NCBI GenBank assembly: GCA_026708305.1
Contig: JAPOVD010000007.1
Coordinates: 121,895-185,894, forward strand
Direction: 5' to 3'
DNA: 64,000 nucleotides
DNA from: Nitrososphaerota archaeon
Lineage (GTDB): Archaea; Thermoproteota; Nitrososphaeria; Nitrososphaerales; Nitrosopumilaceae
Part shown: piece by piece, positions 52,840 through 61,857 of the stretch
Numbering within the stretch: the first letter of the stretch is position 1
How the letters are laid out: every line of letters begins with the position of its first letter
Translations under genes and position numbers: made by a program
Notes under the pieces: model-generated
Databases searched by the model: none
What the model saw: the letters and a program-made list of their open reading frames with translations, nothing else
Told to the model about the DNA's origin: nothing

Positions 52840-53889
52840 ATGAAAGCAGCTAGAATAATATCTCCTAATAAGCCATTGGAAATTCATGATGTGGAAACAC
52901 ATGCATTGGGTGAATTTGAAGTAAAAATTAAAGTTAAATCTGCTGGTATATGTCATAGTGATTTACACTTGTTTGAAGGCGGTTATGATGCAGGCGATGG
53001 TAATTTTTTGAATGTTACTGATAGGGGTGTCAAATACCCAATTACACCGGGACATGAAATAGCAGGTGAAATAGCAAACATTGGAACATCAGTTAAAAAT
53101 TTTGATATAGGTGATGAAGTATTGGTTTATCCATGGATTGGTTGTGGAGTTTGTTACACATGTCGTAGTGGTGATGAACACCTTTGTGAATATCCAAGAT
53201 CTATTGGTGTATTTCAGGATGGAGGATATGCAGAATTTGTGATCGTTCCACACTATAAATTTTTGATCAAGGCATCTGGACTTAATTTAGATGAAATCGC
53301 ATCTTTGGCTTGTTCTGGATTGACTTCATTTACATCAATAAAAAAAACAAATATTCTATCACATCAAAAACTTGCAATCATAGGAGCAGGTGGCCTTGGT
53401 TTGATGGCAATACAAATAGCTAAATCTATTACTAATTCTACTATTATTTGCATTGGAAGAAATGATGAAAAACTACAAGCAGCACAAAAATTTGGAGCAG
53501 ATTATATCATAAATTCAACCAAATCTGATGTTGAATCAGAAATATTCTCAATCAATAATAGTGGTGTGGAATGTGTAATTGATTTCATCAATTCTCAGAA
53601 AACTGCAAGCACTGCGATCAAAGTATTGAGGAAATGTGGAAAATTGATTCTAGTTGGACTTTTTGGAGGTTCTTTAAATTTATCATTACCCACAATACCA
53701 CTGAAAGCAATAACTATAGATGGAGCTTATACAGGAAGTTATAATTCATTATCTCAATTACTTGAACTTGCTAAGCGCGGCTCTATTAAGCCATTAATTT
53801 CTAAAAAATATAAATTGAATGAAATAAACAATGCGTTTAGTGATATTCAAAATCATAAAATAGTTGGGCGTGCAATAATTAAACCATGA
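52840..53889 (+). CDS. Zinc-dependent medium-chain alcohol dehydrogenase
   Basis: MDR-family NAD(P)-dependent dehydrogenase. Catalytic zinc ligands: GICHSDLHLFEGG and GHEIAGEI; structural zinc ligands in CGVCYTCRSGDEHLCEYP. The nucleotide site is IIGAGGLGLMAIQIAKS. 349 aa. Single gene with its own promoter, next to tRNA-Tyr. Substrate cannot be read. Confidence 0.93.
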   Translation: MKAARIISPNKPLEIHDVETHALGEFEVKIKVKSAGICHSDLHLFEGGYDAGDGNFLNVTDRGVKYPITPGHEIAGEIANIGTSVKNFDIGDEVLVYPWIGCGVCYTCRSGDEHLCEYPRSIGVFQDGGYAEFVIVPHYKFLIKASGLNLDEIASLACSGLTSFTSIKKTNILSHQKLAIIGAGGLGLMAIQIAKSITNSTIICIGRNDEKLQAAQKFGADYIINSTKSDVESEIFSINNSGVECVIDFINSQKTASTAIKVLRKCGKLILVGLFGGSLNLSLPTIPLKAITIDGAYTGSYNSLSQLLELAKRGSIKPLISKKYKLNEINNAFSDIQNHKIVGRAIIKP

Positions 53890-53928
53890 CATCATTTTGT
53901 AACTATATTTGGTTAAATTAGAATATGA

Positions 53929-54047
53929 TCCCACGCACAGGATTTGAACCTGTGACAATCCGGTTTCTGTACGCCTGATAGGCTGTTGCTTGTTAGCCTG
54001 AAGCCAACACTACAGCCGGGAGCTCTACCAGGCTGAGCTAGCGTGGG
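53929..54047 (-). tRNA. tRNA-Tyr (GTA) with a 45-nt intron
   Basis: Acceptor CCCACGC/GCGTGGG with C1-G72, the tyrosine identity pair in archaea. D stem GCTC/GAGC, T arm ACAGG-TTCAAAT-CCTGT, discriminator A. Anticodon loop CTGTAG-A is interrupted after position 37 by 45 nt (54009-53965 on minus). The anticodon stem is CCCGG against CCGGA, so C27-A43 is mismatched. Mature length 74 nt. Confidence 0.92.
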
Positions 54048-54177
54048 TCATAATACATTTGATATACGTTGATAAATAATTATCTTATTTTGAGTATTGC
54101 TTATAAATCTTCAATCACATTAAATTATTATTACATGATTTATAACATGATCAATATAATATTAATAAATCAAAAAG

Positions 54178-54187
54178 TTAAATATAG
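54178..54187 (+). promoter_or_regulatory. TATA-like promoter of aIF5A
   Basis: TTAAATATAG about 19-28 nt before the ATG; suggests a very short leader. Confidence 0.45.
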
Positions 54188-54205
54188 ATTTAAAGTCTTT
54201 TTCGC

Positions 54206-54616
54206 ATGAGCAAACCAACAGAGCTAGGTTCATTAAAACTTGGCTCATATATTTTATTGCCAGTTACTGATACACCATCTGGAGAACCATGCAAAATAGT
54301 AGAATATGACACTAGTAAACCTGGAAAACACGGTGCAGCTAAAGCTCGTATAGTAGGAGTTGGAATTTTTGATAATCAAAAGCGCCCACATGTTGGACCA
54401 GTAAGTATGCAAGTACATGTACCATTAATAAATAAACGAAGTGGACAAGTAATTTCTATAACTGACAACACTATCCAAATTATGGATTCTGAGACATTTG
54501 AAACAATTGATGTTTCAACTATAAATGGCGAAATAAAAGATAAAATAGAAAACGGACAAAACATAGAATATTGGATAGTTATGGATAGAACTAAAATAAT
54601 GCGAATTAGATCTTAA
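54206..54616 (+). CDS. eif5a: Translation factor aIF5A
   Basis: Hypusine-bearing factor that relieves stalled ribosomes; orthologue of bacterial EF-P. The modified lysine is K41 in SKPGKHGAAK. SH3-like N-terminal domain then OB fold. 136 aa. Monocistronic, with a candidate C/D-box RNA just downstream. Confidence 0.96.
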   Translation: MSKPTELGSLKLGSYILLPVTDTPSGEPCKIVEYDTSKPGKHGAAKARIVGVGIFDNQKRPHVGPVSMQVHVPLINKRSGQVISITDNTIQIMDSETFETIDVSTINGEIKDKIENGQNIEYWIVMDRTKIMRIRS

Positions 54617-54623
54617 TTATGTG

Positions 54624-54692
54624 GATGCTAATGATCTATAGGAAAAGCCAACTGATATTATATTTGATGAAGATTATGAGTTTTGAGGCATC
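54624..54692 (+). ncRNA. Candidate C/D-box guide sRNA
   Basis: A 69-nt element with terminal stem GATGC/GCATC. Inside are, in order, a C-like box (ATGATCT, 54631), a perfect D' CTGA (54652), a C' TTGATGA (54664) and a D-like TTGA (54683), with guide-length spacers of about 12-14 nt. Two boxes are imperfect. It lies in the 111-bp gap between aIF5A and dph6. Confidence 0.42.
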
Positions 54693-54693
54693 T

Positions 54694-54703
54694 ACTATAA
54701 AAC
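54694..54703 (+). promoter_or_regulatory. TATA-like promoter of dph6
   Basis: ACTATAAAAC, 25-34 nt before the dph6 ATG, at the normal distance for a short-leader archaeal transcript. Confidence 0.5.
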
Positions 54704-54727
54704 ATTATTGCCTATAACAGAATCATC

Positions 54728-55417
54728 ATGAAGCTGGCGTCGTTAACTTCTGGAGGTAAAGACAGTATTTATTCTATATACAAAGCCCAACAAAATGGGC
54801 ATACCACTGAATGTTTGATTACCTTATTACCATCATCAAAAGAAAGCATGATGCTTCATCATCCTAATATTAAGATGACTAAATTACAATCTTTATCCAT
54901 GAACATTCCACAAATATATAGAAAATCTCAATCTGACAACATAGACATAGAAATGAATTTGATCAAAAATGCAATTCATGATGCTATGAAAAGTTTTAAT
55001 ATTGATGGTTTAGTTAATGGTTGTATATCCAGTAAATTTCAAATTGACAAATTAAGTAAAATTTGTAATGAACTAAATATTGAATCATATAGTCCTCTAA
55101 AAGAATCAGATGACCAATATTTATATTCATTAATACAACATGGCTTTCGTTTTGTTATAGTTGATGTTTCAGCAGATGGATTGAATGGAAGTTGGTTAGG
55201 TAAAGAAATAATTATTAATGATATGAATTCACTTTTACATTTATCTAAAAAATTTGGTTTTAATATTAACTTCGATGGTGGAGAAGCTGAAACATTTGTA
55301 ATAGACTGTCCTCTTTTTAAACATCCAATTAAAATTAATTATGGAAAAAAATATTGGGATGGTTATAGAGGAACATTTGATATACAAGAAGCAGAATTAG
55401 ATTATAATGTTAGATAA
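54728..55417 (+). CDS. dph6: Diphthine--ammonia ligase
   Basis: ATP-dependent amidation that finishes diphthamide on aEF2. N-type ATP pyrophosphatase: PP-loop TSGGKDSIYSIYKA. VNGCISSKFQIDKL and NFDGGEAETFVIDCPLFK match the family. 229 aa. It overlaps srp54 by 11 nt. Confidence 0.92.
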   Translation: MKLASLTSGGKDSIYSIYKAQQNGHTTECLITLLPSSKESMMLHHPNIKMTKLQSLSMNIPQIYRKSQSDNIDIEMNLIKNAIHDAMKSFNIDGLVNGCISSKFQIDKLSKICNELNIESYSPLKESDDQYLYSLIQHGFRFVIVDVSADGLNGSWLGKEIIINDMNSLLHLSKKFGFNINFDGGEAETFVIDCPLFKHPIKINYGKKYWDGYRGTFDIQEAELDYNVR

Positions 55418-56729
55418 ATTAAAAACTGGACTTAGACAAGCTATTAAGAAGATAGTAAATTCTACAGTAATAGATAAAGAATTAATAAAAGAACTTTCTA
55501 AAGATGTACAACGATCTTTACTTCTTGCTGATGTTAATGTTAAATTGGTATTAAAAATAACAACTGACTTAGAAAAAAGAGCAATTAATGAAATACCGCC
55601 ACCTGGTTTATCTAGAAAAGATAATATAGTGAAAATTGTTTTTGAAGAATTAAAAAAACTATTAGGTACAGATAACAAATTCTCTATTTTATCAAACAAA
55701 ACAAACGTGATCATGATAATTGGAATAGAAGGAAGTGGAAAAACCACAATTACCTCTAAATTAGCAAAACTTTTACATGATAAAGAATACAAAGTTGGAA
55801 TCATCGGGGCTGATACATATAGACCTGGAGCATTATCTCAACTCAAAACTATTTGTAATAAAATAAATGTATCCATATATGGAGAAGAACAAAATAAAAA
55901 TTCGGAACAGGTTGTTACAAATGGATTAGAAGTTTTCAGAAGATCCAATTTTGATGTGATATTAATTGACACTGCTGGTAGACATAAACACGAACATGAT
56001 TTATTTGATGAAATGATCAAAATAAATGAAATAGCTAAACCTGATCTAGTGTTATTAGTAATTGACGGTACTATTGGCCAACAATGCTTTTCACAAGCAA
56101 AAGCATTTCATAATGCTATTAAAGTAGGTGGTATAATAATAACAAAATTGGATAGTACAGCTAAAGGAGGAGGTACCATAGCTGCATCTGCTGCTACTGG
56201 AGCTACAGTAATGTATATTGGTACTGGAGAAAGAATAGATGATATAGAAGAATTCTCAGCTACTCACTTCGTAGGAAGATTGTTAGGAATGGGAGATGTA
56301 AAAGCTATATTAGATCTAGCCAAAAGATTAGAAAGTGAGACCAATGATGTACGTATGAAACGTATTTCTAGTGGTAAAATGAATATGGATGATTTTTATT
56401 ACCAGCTGAATGAAGTAACAAAAGTAGGATCTATAAAAAATTTTTTAGATAATTTACCTGGTTTTTCAGGAACGATTAAAGACGAGCAATTGGATCAAAT
56501 GGAATCTAGAATAGAAAAATGGAGATACATAATACAAAGCATGACAAAAGAAGAGAAAATTAATCCAGAACTAATTAATTCATCTAGAATCAAAAGAATA
56601 TCTAAAGGCTCTGGATTTTCTGAACATGAAATTAAAGAACTATTAAAAAACTACAAAAATTCTAAACATGTAATGAAAGCTTCTAAAGGCAGGCAAATGA
56701 AAAATGCATTACGTAGAATAGGGCTTTGA
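55407..56729 (+). CDS. srp54: Signal recognition particle GTPase SRP54
   Basis: Binds signal peptides and targets ribosomes to the membrane with FtsY. N domain (1-95), G domain with GIEGSGKTTITSKLA (G1), DTYRPGALSQL, DTAGRHKHEHDL and TKLDSTAKGGGT, then the Met-rich M domain with GKMNMDDFYYQL, and SKGSGFSEHEIKELLKNY for SRP RNA. 440 aa. Next to dph6 and pus10. Confidence 0.96.
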   Translation: MLDKLKTGLRQAIKKIVNSTVIDKELIKELSKDVQRSLLLADVNVKLVLKITTDLEKRAINEIPPPGLSRKDNIVKIVFEELKKLLGTDNKFSILSNKTNVIMIIGIEGSGKTTITSKLAKLLHDKEYKVGIIGADTYRPGALSQLKTICNKINVSIYGEEQNKNSEQVVTNGLEVFRRSNFDVILIDTAGRHKHEHDLFDEMIKINEIAKPDLVLLVIDGTIGQQCFSQAKAFHNAIKVGGIIITKLDSTAKGGGTIAASAATGATVMYIGTGERIDDIEEFSATHFVGRLLGMGDVKAILDLAKRLESETNDVRMKRISSGKMNMDDFYYQLNEVTKVGSIKNFLDNLPGFSGTIKDEQLDQMESRIEKWRYIIQSMTKEEKINPELINSSRIKRISKGSGFSEHEIKELLKNYKNSKHVMKASKGRQMKNALRRIGL

Positions 56730-56751
56730 AAAATTTTGTATGAGATAATGC

Positions 56752-57849
56752 ATGTCAATTCATAAATACAACTTGTGTAAATATTGTCATAATAGATTAT
56801 TTCAAAAAAGCAAACATAACGATTATTTTAATAAAAAAAGAAGCTTACTAGACACAAAACAAAAATGTTACATCTGTAAAAACATATTTTACGAATTAAA
56901 TTATCATATTGACAAAATACTTTCAATTGCTAAAAATTATGAATTTTCAACTTTTTCTATAGGATTGAAACTTAAACCTTCTATGATGGATAGAGATGAT
57001 GACATAAGATCTATTTTTAAATTGAGAGGTATTTGCAGTATTAAATCTAAATTAAATAATAAACTTAGTCAAACATTTTCGAGAAAAACTAATTCTAAAC
57101 TTGATGTATTTTCACCAGATATAGTAATCACACTTGATTTTTCAAAAAATATTTTAATGTGTAAATCTAAAACTATTTATGTTTATGGTAGATATATAAA
57201 AAAATCACGACACATAACACAAAAGCAACACATGTGTAAATTATGCACTCAAATTAATTGCAAATTTTGTATATGTCTTGGTATTTATGAATCAACTAGT
57301 ATAGAAAGTAAGATCATTAAACTATTTCATGATAATTTTAAATCATATTCAATTAAACTAAATTATGTTGGTGGTGAAGATAAAACCAGCTTAGTTTTAG
57401 GTGAAGGACGTCCATTTTTTGCAAAGATTATAGATCCACATATACGCAATCCAAAATTTATGAAATTCGACGATGTGGATGTAACAATACATAATTTAAG
57501 AATGATAAAATACATTCCTGGAAATCAAGCATTCAAATCAGAAGTAAAACTTGCTATTTCTACAGAAAATACTACTAAAAATGATGATTTAAAGTTATTG
57601 CAACGAATAAAAACAGTAAAATTCTATGACACGAACAATAAAGAAAACCAGAAAAATATCTATCACATAAAATGGAAATTATTGACACGACATACATTTT
57701 ACATAATGATGGTAGTAGATGGTGGTTTTCCAATACGAAAATTTATTAATGATCCATTTACTAAACCAAATCTTAATCACCTGATTAAAAATGTTTGTAA
57801 TTGTATTCACTATGATTATTATAAAATAATGTCGGACATATCTGTATAG
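56752..57849 (+). CDS. pus10: tRNA pseudouridine synthase Pus10
   Basis: Makes pseudouridine 54/55 in archaeal tRNA. N-terminal zinc-binding region with CKYC and CYIC, then a THUMP-like domain and the catalytic domain. The usual active-site block GREDvDxRxLGxGRPF reads GGEDKTSLVLGEGRPF here; D210 is kept but the Arg before it and the later Asp/Arg are changed. A cysteine cluster (CKLC, CKFC) lies near 165-180. 365 aa. Follows srp54 by 22 nt. Confidence 0.88.
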   Translation: MSIHKYNLCKYCHNRLFQKSKHNDYFNKKRSLLDTKQKCYICKNIFYELNYHIDKILSIAKNYEFSTFSIGLKLKPSMMDRDDDIRSIFKLRGICSIKSKLNNKLSQTFSRKTNSKLDVFSPDIVITLDFSKNILMCKSKTIYVYGRYIKKSRHITQKQHMCKLCTQINCKFCICLGIYESTSIESKIIKLFHDNFKSYSIKLNYVGGEDKTSLVLGEGRPFFAKIIDPHIRNPKFMKFDDVDVTIHNLRMIKYIPGNQAFKSEVKLAISTENTTKNDDLKLLQRIKTVKFYDTNNKENQKNIYHIKWKLLTRHTFYIMMVVDGGFPIRKFINDPFTKPNLNHLIKNVCNCIHYDYYKIMSDISV

Positions 57850-57851
57850 TT

Positions 57852-58592
57852 TTGGTATATTTTATTGTGGTTACATTTTTACATTTGCAAGGCATTATTT
57901 TAATATTGAATCCGTTAGTTAAAATTAATGAATCATATGAAAAAGGAATTTTACCTAAAAATATTTTCATAAAAATTAAAGAAAGATACCACATTGTTAC
58001 TTCTGGTATTGAAAGGATAGAAAATTCTGCAGGAATAAAATATCCTACAATCTATGTTGAACCCTCACTAATCATTTCTAATGATACTGATAAATCAAAT
58101 TACGCAATATTATTTGCTAGAACAATCCCATTTGTTTATGAAGATAAATTTACTGTGCTTATACAGATATCAGCGCCACTTGTAGTTTATGGATTAAAAG
58201 GTACTATACATGCAATATTGGCACATGAATTTTTACATTATTTAGACTTGATGAACAAAATATCTAAAAACAAAATAATTTCTGATGAAGTATCTGGCAA
58301 TATATTTGAAAATATATACTCTGACGCAACCAAACTCTTTAAACCAAAAACTGTTTTTAAGGACAGAACGCTTATTAAGCACATTTCTACAAGATTTGCA
58401 CCTCAATTCAGTGATAGTAAATTAGAAAATAAAATAATTAATTCTTGGCTTAAAAAAAAGCTTCCTAAAACAATAATTGGTTTAGATTATAACAATATAA
58501 AACTATCAATGAAATCGTTAGCTAAGTTTGAATTACAATCGGAATTACTAACAAAGATCAATGAGATTGAAAAAAAAAAAAAGAATACATAA
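57852..58592 (+). CDS. HExxH putative metalloprotease, lineage-specific
   Basis: Unrecognised 246-aa protein. HEFLHYLDL (near residue 126) has the zincin HExxH helix, and a downstream SDEVSG could give the third ligand. The N-terminus is hydrophobic if translation begins at TTG 57852 (2 nt after pus10); starting near the TTG at 57906 would remove that segment, so location is uncertain. The C-terminus ends in a lysine-rich helix. It may be a protease or a non-catalytic relative. Confidence 0.7.
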   Translation: MVYFIVVTFLHLQGIILILNPLVKINESYEKGILPKNIFIKIKERYHIVTSGIERIENSAGIKYPTIYVEPSLIISNDTDKSNYAILFARTIPFVYEDKFTVLIQISAPLVVYGLKGTIHAILAHEFLHYLDLMNKISKNKIISDEVSGNIFENIYSDATKLFKPKTVFKDRTLIKHISTRFAPQFSDSKLENKIINSWLKKKLPKTIIGLDYNNIKLSMKSLAKFELQSELLTKINEIEKKKKNT

Positions 58593-58604
58593 TAAATGAA
58601 TATT

Positions 58605-58766
58605 CTAATAAAATTCTGTTAAACTACATTTGCCACATGTATACCTATTTTTATGTTTTGACATAAATACTCCTTTTCCGCATCGGGAACAAGTTTTCAA
58701 TAGCCTAGTAACTATTTTTCCATCTATTTTGTAATACTTGTGAATCTGCAAACTTTTATTTGTCAT
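58605..58766 (-). CDS. rps27ae: Ribosomal protein eS31 (S27ae)
   Basis: 53-aa zinc-ribbon protein of the small subunit. Sequence includes HKYYKIDGKIVTRLLKTC, the CSRCGKGVFMSKHKNR core and YTCGKCSLTEFY; the four Cys form CxxC...CxxC. ATG 58766 overlaps the eS24 stop by 11 nt, the usual eS24-eS31 pairing. Ends 12 nt from the convergent HExxH gene. Confidence 0.95.
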   Translation of the reverse strand: MTNKSLQIHKYYKIDGKIVTRLLKTCSRCGKGVFMSKHKNRYTCGKCSLTEFY

Positions 58767-59037
58767 CTTTTATCAATCTAGAAAAGACATGTTGATTTAT
58801 TTGTTTTTCTGCAATTTGTTTGTCGTCATAGATGTAAAATGTACCACTCATTGTGTTGCTTCCAGTACTATTTTTTAAATTAATTGGAATTATGATTTTA
58901 TCAGTTATTTTTAATTTGTCTTTTATTAATGTGATTGCATTCTCTTTTTTTAAATTTTTAACATCATAAAAATTACATTTAATTTCACGTCGTTTTAATA
59001 ACAAATTTTCATTATCGTAAATTACTTCAATTACCAT
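58756..59037 (-). CDS. rps24e: Ribosomal protein eS24
   Basis: Small-subunit protein eS24, 93 aa. Shows NENLLLKRREIKC, NAITLIKDKLKIT and MSGTFYIYDDKQIAEK. First gene of the eS24-eS31 pair; divergent from the DUF309 gene with a TATA-like stretch in the 59-bp spacer. Confidence 0.92.
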   Translation of the reverse strand: MVIEVIYDNENLLLKRREIKCNFYDVKNLKKENAITLIKDKLKITDKIIIPINLKNSTGSNTMSGTFYIYDDKQIAEKQINQHVFSRLIKDDK

Positions 59038-59096
59038 GAAAATAATTTTGGTATATATTTATATAAATCTTATAAACATTAAAATCAATTTATTTA

Positions 59097-59657
59097 GTGC
59101 ACAGATTTATAATCTATATTCAAAATAGCAAATACTATCCAAGTGATATTGACTACGTAATGATGAAATCGCGTCAATTATGTTCTCAGTCGCAAGCTAA
59201 AATACATGATATTCGAATTTCAAATTTTAATTTAGAGCTTGATATTTCTATAAACAATCTAGATCAAAAATTAATTAAAACATTGCAACATCTCGGTAGC
59301 ATTACAAGAATCAAACATGTGATTGATGAAAAGATGCCTAAAGACGATGCAATAAAAAAAGGGCAAAATTACTTTAATAATGAGTATTTTTGGGAATGTC
59401 ATGAAGTGTTGGAAAGTGTATGGAAGAATTGTTATGGTGTTGAGAAAAATCTTTTACAAGGAATTATACTCACTGCGGCCGCATTTGTTCACTATCAAAA
59501 AAATGAAAATACTGTTTGTATGTCCATTTTAAACAGAGCTTCAAAAAAGCTATTGTTATACCATTATGATTTTTATTATGAAATTAATATCAAAAATATT
59601 AAAATTAACATTCAGAACATAATAAAACATGATAAAATTCTATTATTTACAATTTAA
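59097..59657 (+). CDS. DUF309-domain protein
   Basis: 186 aa with a C-terminal DUF309 helical bundle: NYFNNEYFWECHEVLESVWK (conserved YWExHEVLExxW) and LLQGIILTAAAFVHYQK. The N-terminal 75 residues are an alpha/beta region (RFIIYIQNSKYYPSD) I do not recognise. Biochemical role of DUF309 unknown. Start appears to be GTG at 59097. Overlaps the iPGM gene by 15 bp at the 3' end. Confidence 0.85.
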   Translation: MHRFIIYIQNSKYYPSDIDYVMMKSRQLCSQSQAKIHDIRISNFNLELDISINNLDQKLIKTLQHLGSITRIKHVIDEKMPKDDAIKKGQNYFNNEYFWECHEVLESVWKNCYGVEKNLLQGIILTAAAFVHYQKNENTVCMSILNRASKKLLLYHYDFYYEINIKNIKINIQNIIKHDKILLFTI

Positions 59658-60929
59658 TAAATTTATTGCAGTTTTCAAAACATCTGCGCCATTTAGTAAC
59701 TTAAGACTTCCATAATCTTTAGCTTGTAGTTCAGTAAATCTTTTTGTACTATCGCTTTTTACCCAATTTGCAGATAAAAGTAATGGTACTGGATCTGAGC
59801 TATGAGATTTATTTCTACATGGAGTAGAATGATCTGCAGATACTAAAATTGCTATTTTATTTACGTCAACATTCTCTACCAAAACTCCAAAGAATTTTTC
59901 ATCTATTTCTTCTATGCTTTTTGTTTTACCATGAAAATCTCCATCATGTCCAAATTCATCAGGTCCTTTCAAATGAACATAAACTACATTATTGGTTTTT
60001 AACTTTTCTAAAACTATTTTAGCTTTTTTTTCATATTCTGTAGATTCACTATCGTTGTTAACATTCATTTTTAATACCTTTGCAATACCTATTTCAACTG
60101 GCATATCTACAACACATGAAAATTTCAATCCATACTTTTGTTCTATTGGGATAAGATTCGGATATCTATCTCCAGCATCGCGAGTCAAGATACAATTCAT
60201 GGGTTTTTTATTTTGTAATTTACGTAATGTGTTTACCTCGCTAATAGACATTATTGATGATGATTTTGCTGTAAATTCATTAATTAATTTTGCAGTGGTG
60301 GTGGAATTTATTTCATCATCTAACGCATAACATTTTTTAATTTTTCTTATGTTTGTTTCATTAGTTATTCCCATACCATTAATTTTACCATATGCAGGAT
60401 CTGTATTACTAATATTGCCTGATAATCTACCTTCATGTCTTATTCTTAAACATATTCTGTGGTTTATTGTTGGTAATATAGCTAAGCTGACGCCTGGAAT
60501 AGAAAATGTTATTTTGTCTTCTATTTCGTTAGCAATTTGAATCGCTTCTTTTTTGTTGATATTTCGTCCTGCTCTTCTATCAATTATGTTGTTATTTTTG
60601 TCTATAGTGGCAAAATTTCCACGTAATGCAACATCACCATCAGCAAAATCTATTCTGGAACCAATGGCTTCTATAACTCCTCTTCCTGGATAATTGTTAT
60701 GATTTGTAAAATTATACCCTAACATATTGAATACGGCTATGTCTGATTCTGGAGCGAAGTTTTTTTTTACTGGCATCACTTCACTCATTATACCATTTTG
60801 AACTAATAGATCTAAATTGTTTGTTGTAGCTGATTCTAATGGTGAAGTGTTCAAATTGCTTATACCGTCACTTACACCGTCTATTAATACATAAACTAAT
60901 TTTAAATCATTTACAAAACCATTAGTCAT
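59643..60929 (-). CDS. apgM: Cofactor-independent phosphoglycerate mutase, archaeal type
   Basis: Interconverts 3- and 2-phosphoglycerate through a phosphoserine and two metal ions. LVYVLIDGVSDG holds the first metal Asp, APESDIAVFNMLGY the catalytic Ser, HLKGPDEFGHDGD and VSADHSTPC the other ligands. 428 aa. Alkaline-phosphatase fold. Together with PGK it covers lower gluconeogenesis. Confidence 0.95.
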   Translation of the reverse strand: MTNGFVNDLKLVYVLIDGVSDGISNLNTSPLESATTNNLDLLVQNGIMSEVMPVKKNFAPESDIAVFNMLGYNFTNHNNYPGRGVIEAIGSRIDFADGDVALRGNFATIDKNNNIIDRRAGRNINKKEAIQIANEIEDKITFSIPGVSLAILPTINHRICLRIRHEGRLSGNISNTDPAYGKINGMGITNETNIRKIKKCYALDDEINSTTTAKLINEFTAKSSSIMSISEVNTLRKLQNKKPMNCILTRDAGDRYPNLIPIEQKYGLKFSCVVDMPVEIGIAKVLKMNVNNDSESTEYEKKAKIVLEKLKTNNVVYVHLKGPDEFGHDGDFHGKTKSIEEIDEKFFGVLVENVDVNKIAILVSADHSTPCRNKSHSSDPVPLLLSANWVKSDSTKRFTELQAKDYGSLKLLNGADVLKTAINLLNCK

Positions 60930-60945
60930 AATTTATGAATGTATA

Positions 60946-60964
60946 ATTTACTTAAAAAGTAAAT
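60946..60964. promoter_or_regulatory. Inverted repeat in the apgM/aroE divergent promoter
   Basis: ATTTACTT-AAA-AAGTAAAT: perfect 8-bp arms, 3-bp centre, 17 bp before the apgM start. Could be an operator; AT-rich, so chance is possible. Confidence 0.3.
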
Positions 60965-61017
60965 GATTTAAATTAAATTAAATAACTCAAGATGGTGAAT
61001 TAAATAATTTTAGCGGC

Positions 61018-61857
61018 ATGAATAATAATAAACTAAAAACATTTGCAGTGATAGGAGATCCCATAGATCATACGTTGTCTCCAGCCATACACAATACTGC
61101 ATTTAAATTCTTGAAAATGAATTGTAATTATATTGCATATAAAATTAAGCGGCATGAGTTAGAATCTGGAATAAAATCATTAAAGTTAATTAACATATCT
61201 GGATTCAATGTCACCATACCTCATAAAGTGGCAATATTAAATCATATTAATAAATTTGGTGATGATTGTAATAAAGTAGGTGCAATTAACACCGTCATAA
61301 ATGATCAAAGCAATCTCATAGGTTATAATACAGATATAGTTGGATTCATAACTCCATTACTTCAAAGAAACATCCCCTTACCTAATTGTGATATTTTATT
61401 GTTAGGTTTTGGTGGGGCAGCAAGAGCAGTGATAGCTGCATGTGCTAAAGAAAATGTACGTAATCTAATCGTAGCATATCGTAATAATCAAAATAAAGAA
61501 AAGATTTTACAATATTCTGAACTGTTCAATATAGATGTAAAAACAATCTTGATTAATGAAATTTATGATTATGCTCATCATTATCATTATGATCTAATTG
61601 TTAATGCTACGCCTATTGGACTAAATAATGAGCCAAGTTTGATAAATGATAAAATGATTGACAAACATACTATAGTATATGATTTAGTTTATAGACCTAT
61701 GAATACTAATCTTATTAAACAAGCAAAAAAGCATAATTCTAGGATTATCTATGGATATGAAATGCTTTTACATCAAGCTGCTCAATCATTTGAATTATGG
61801 CATAATAGAAAAGCTCCTTTAGACATTATGAAACAAGCAATTTTGAGGGGATTCTAA
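61018..61857 (+). CDS. aroE: Shikimate dehydrogenase
   Basis: NADPH reduction of 3-dehydroshikimate. VIGDPIDHTLSPAIHNTAF, NVTIPHKVAIL (catalytic Lys), GAINTVIND, NTDIVGF and LLGFGGAARAVIAA are intact. 279 aa. Its stop shares a base with the aroK start (TAATG). Confidence 0.96.
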   Translation: MNNNKLKTFAVIGDPIDHTLSPAIHNTAFKFLKMNCNYIAYKIKRHELESGIKSLKLINISGFNVTIPHKVAILNHINKFGDDCNKVGAINTVINDQSNLIGYNTDIVGFITPLLQRNIPLPNCDILLLGFGGAARAVIAACAKENVRNLIVAYRNNQNKEKILQYSELFNIDVKTILINEIYDYAHHYHYDLIVNATPIGLNNEPSLINDKMIDKHTIVYDLVYRPMNTNLIKQAKKHNSRIIYGYEMLLHQAAQSFELWHNRKAPLDIMKQAILRGF

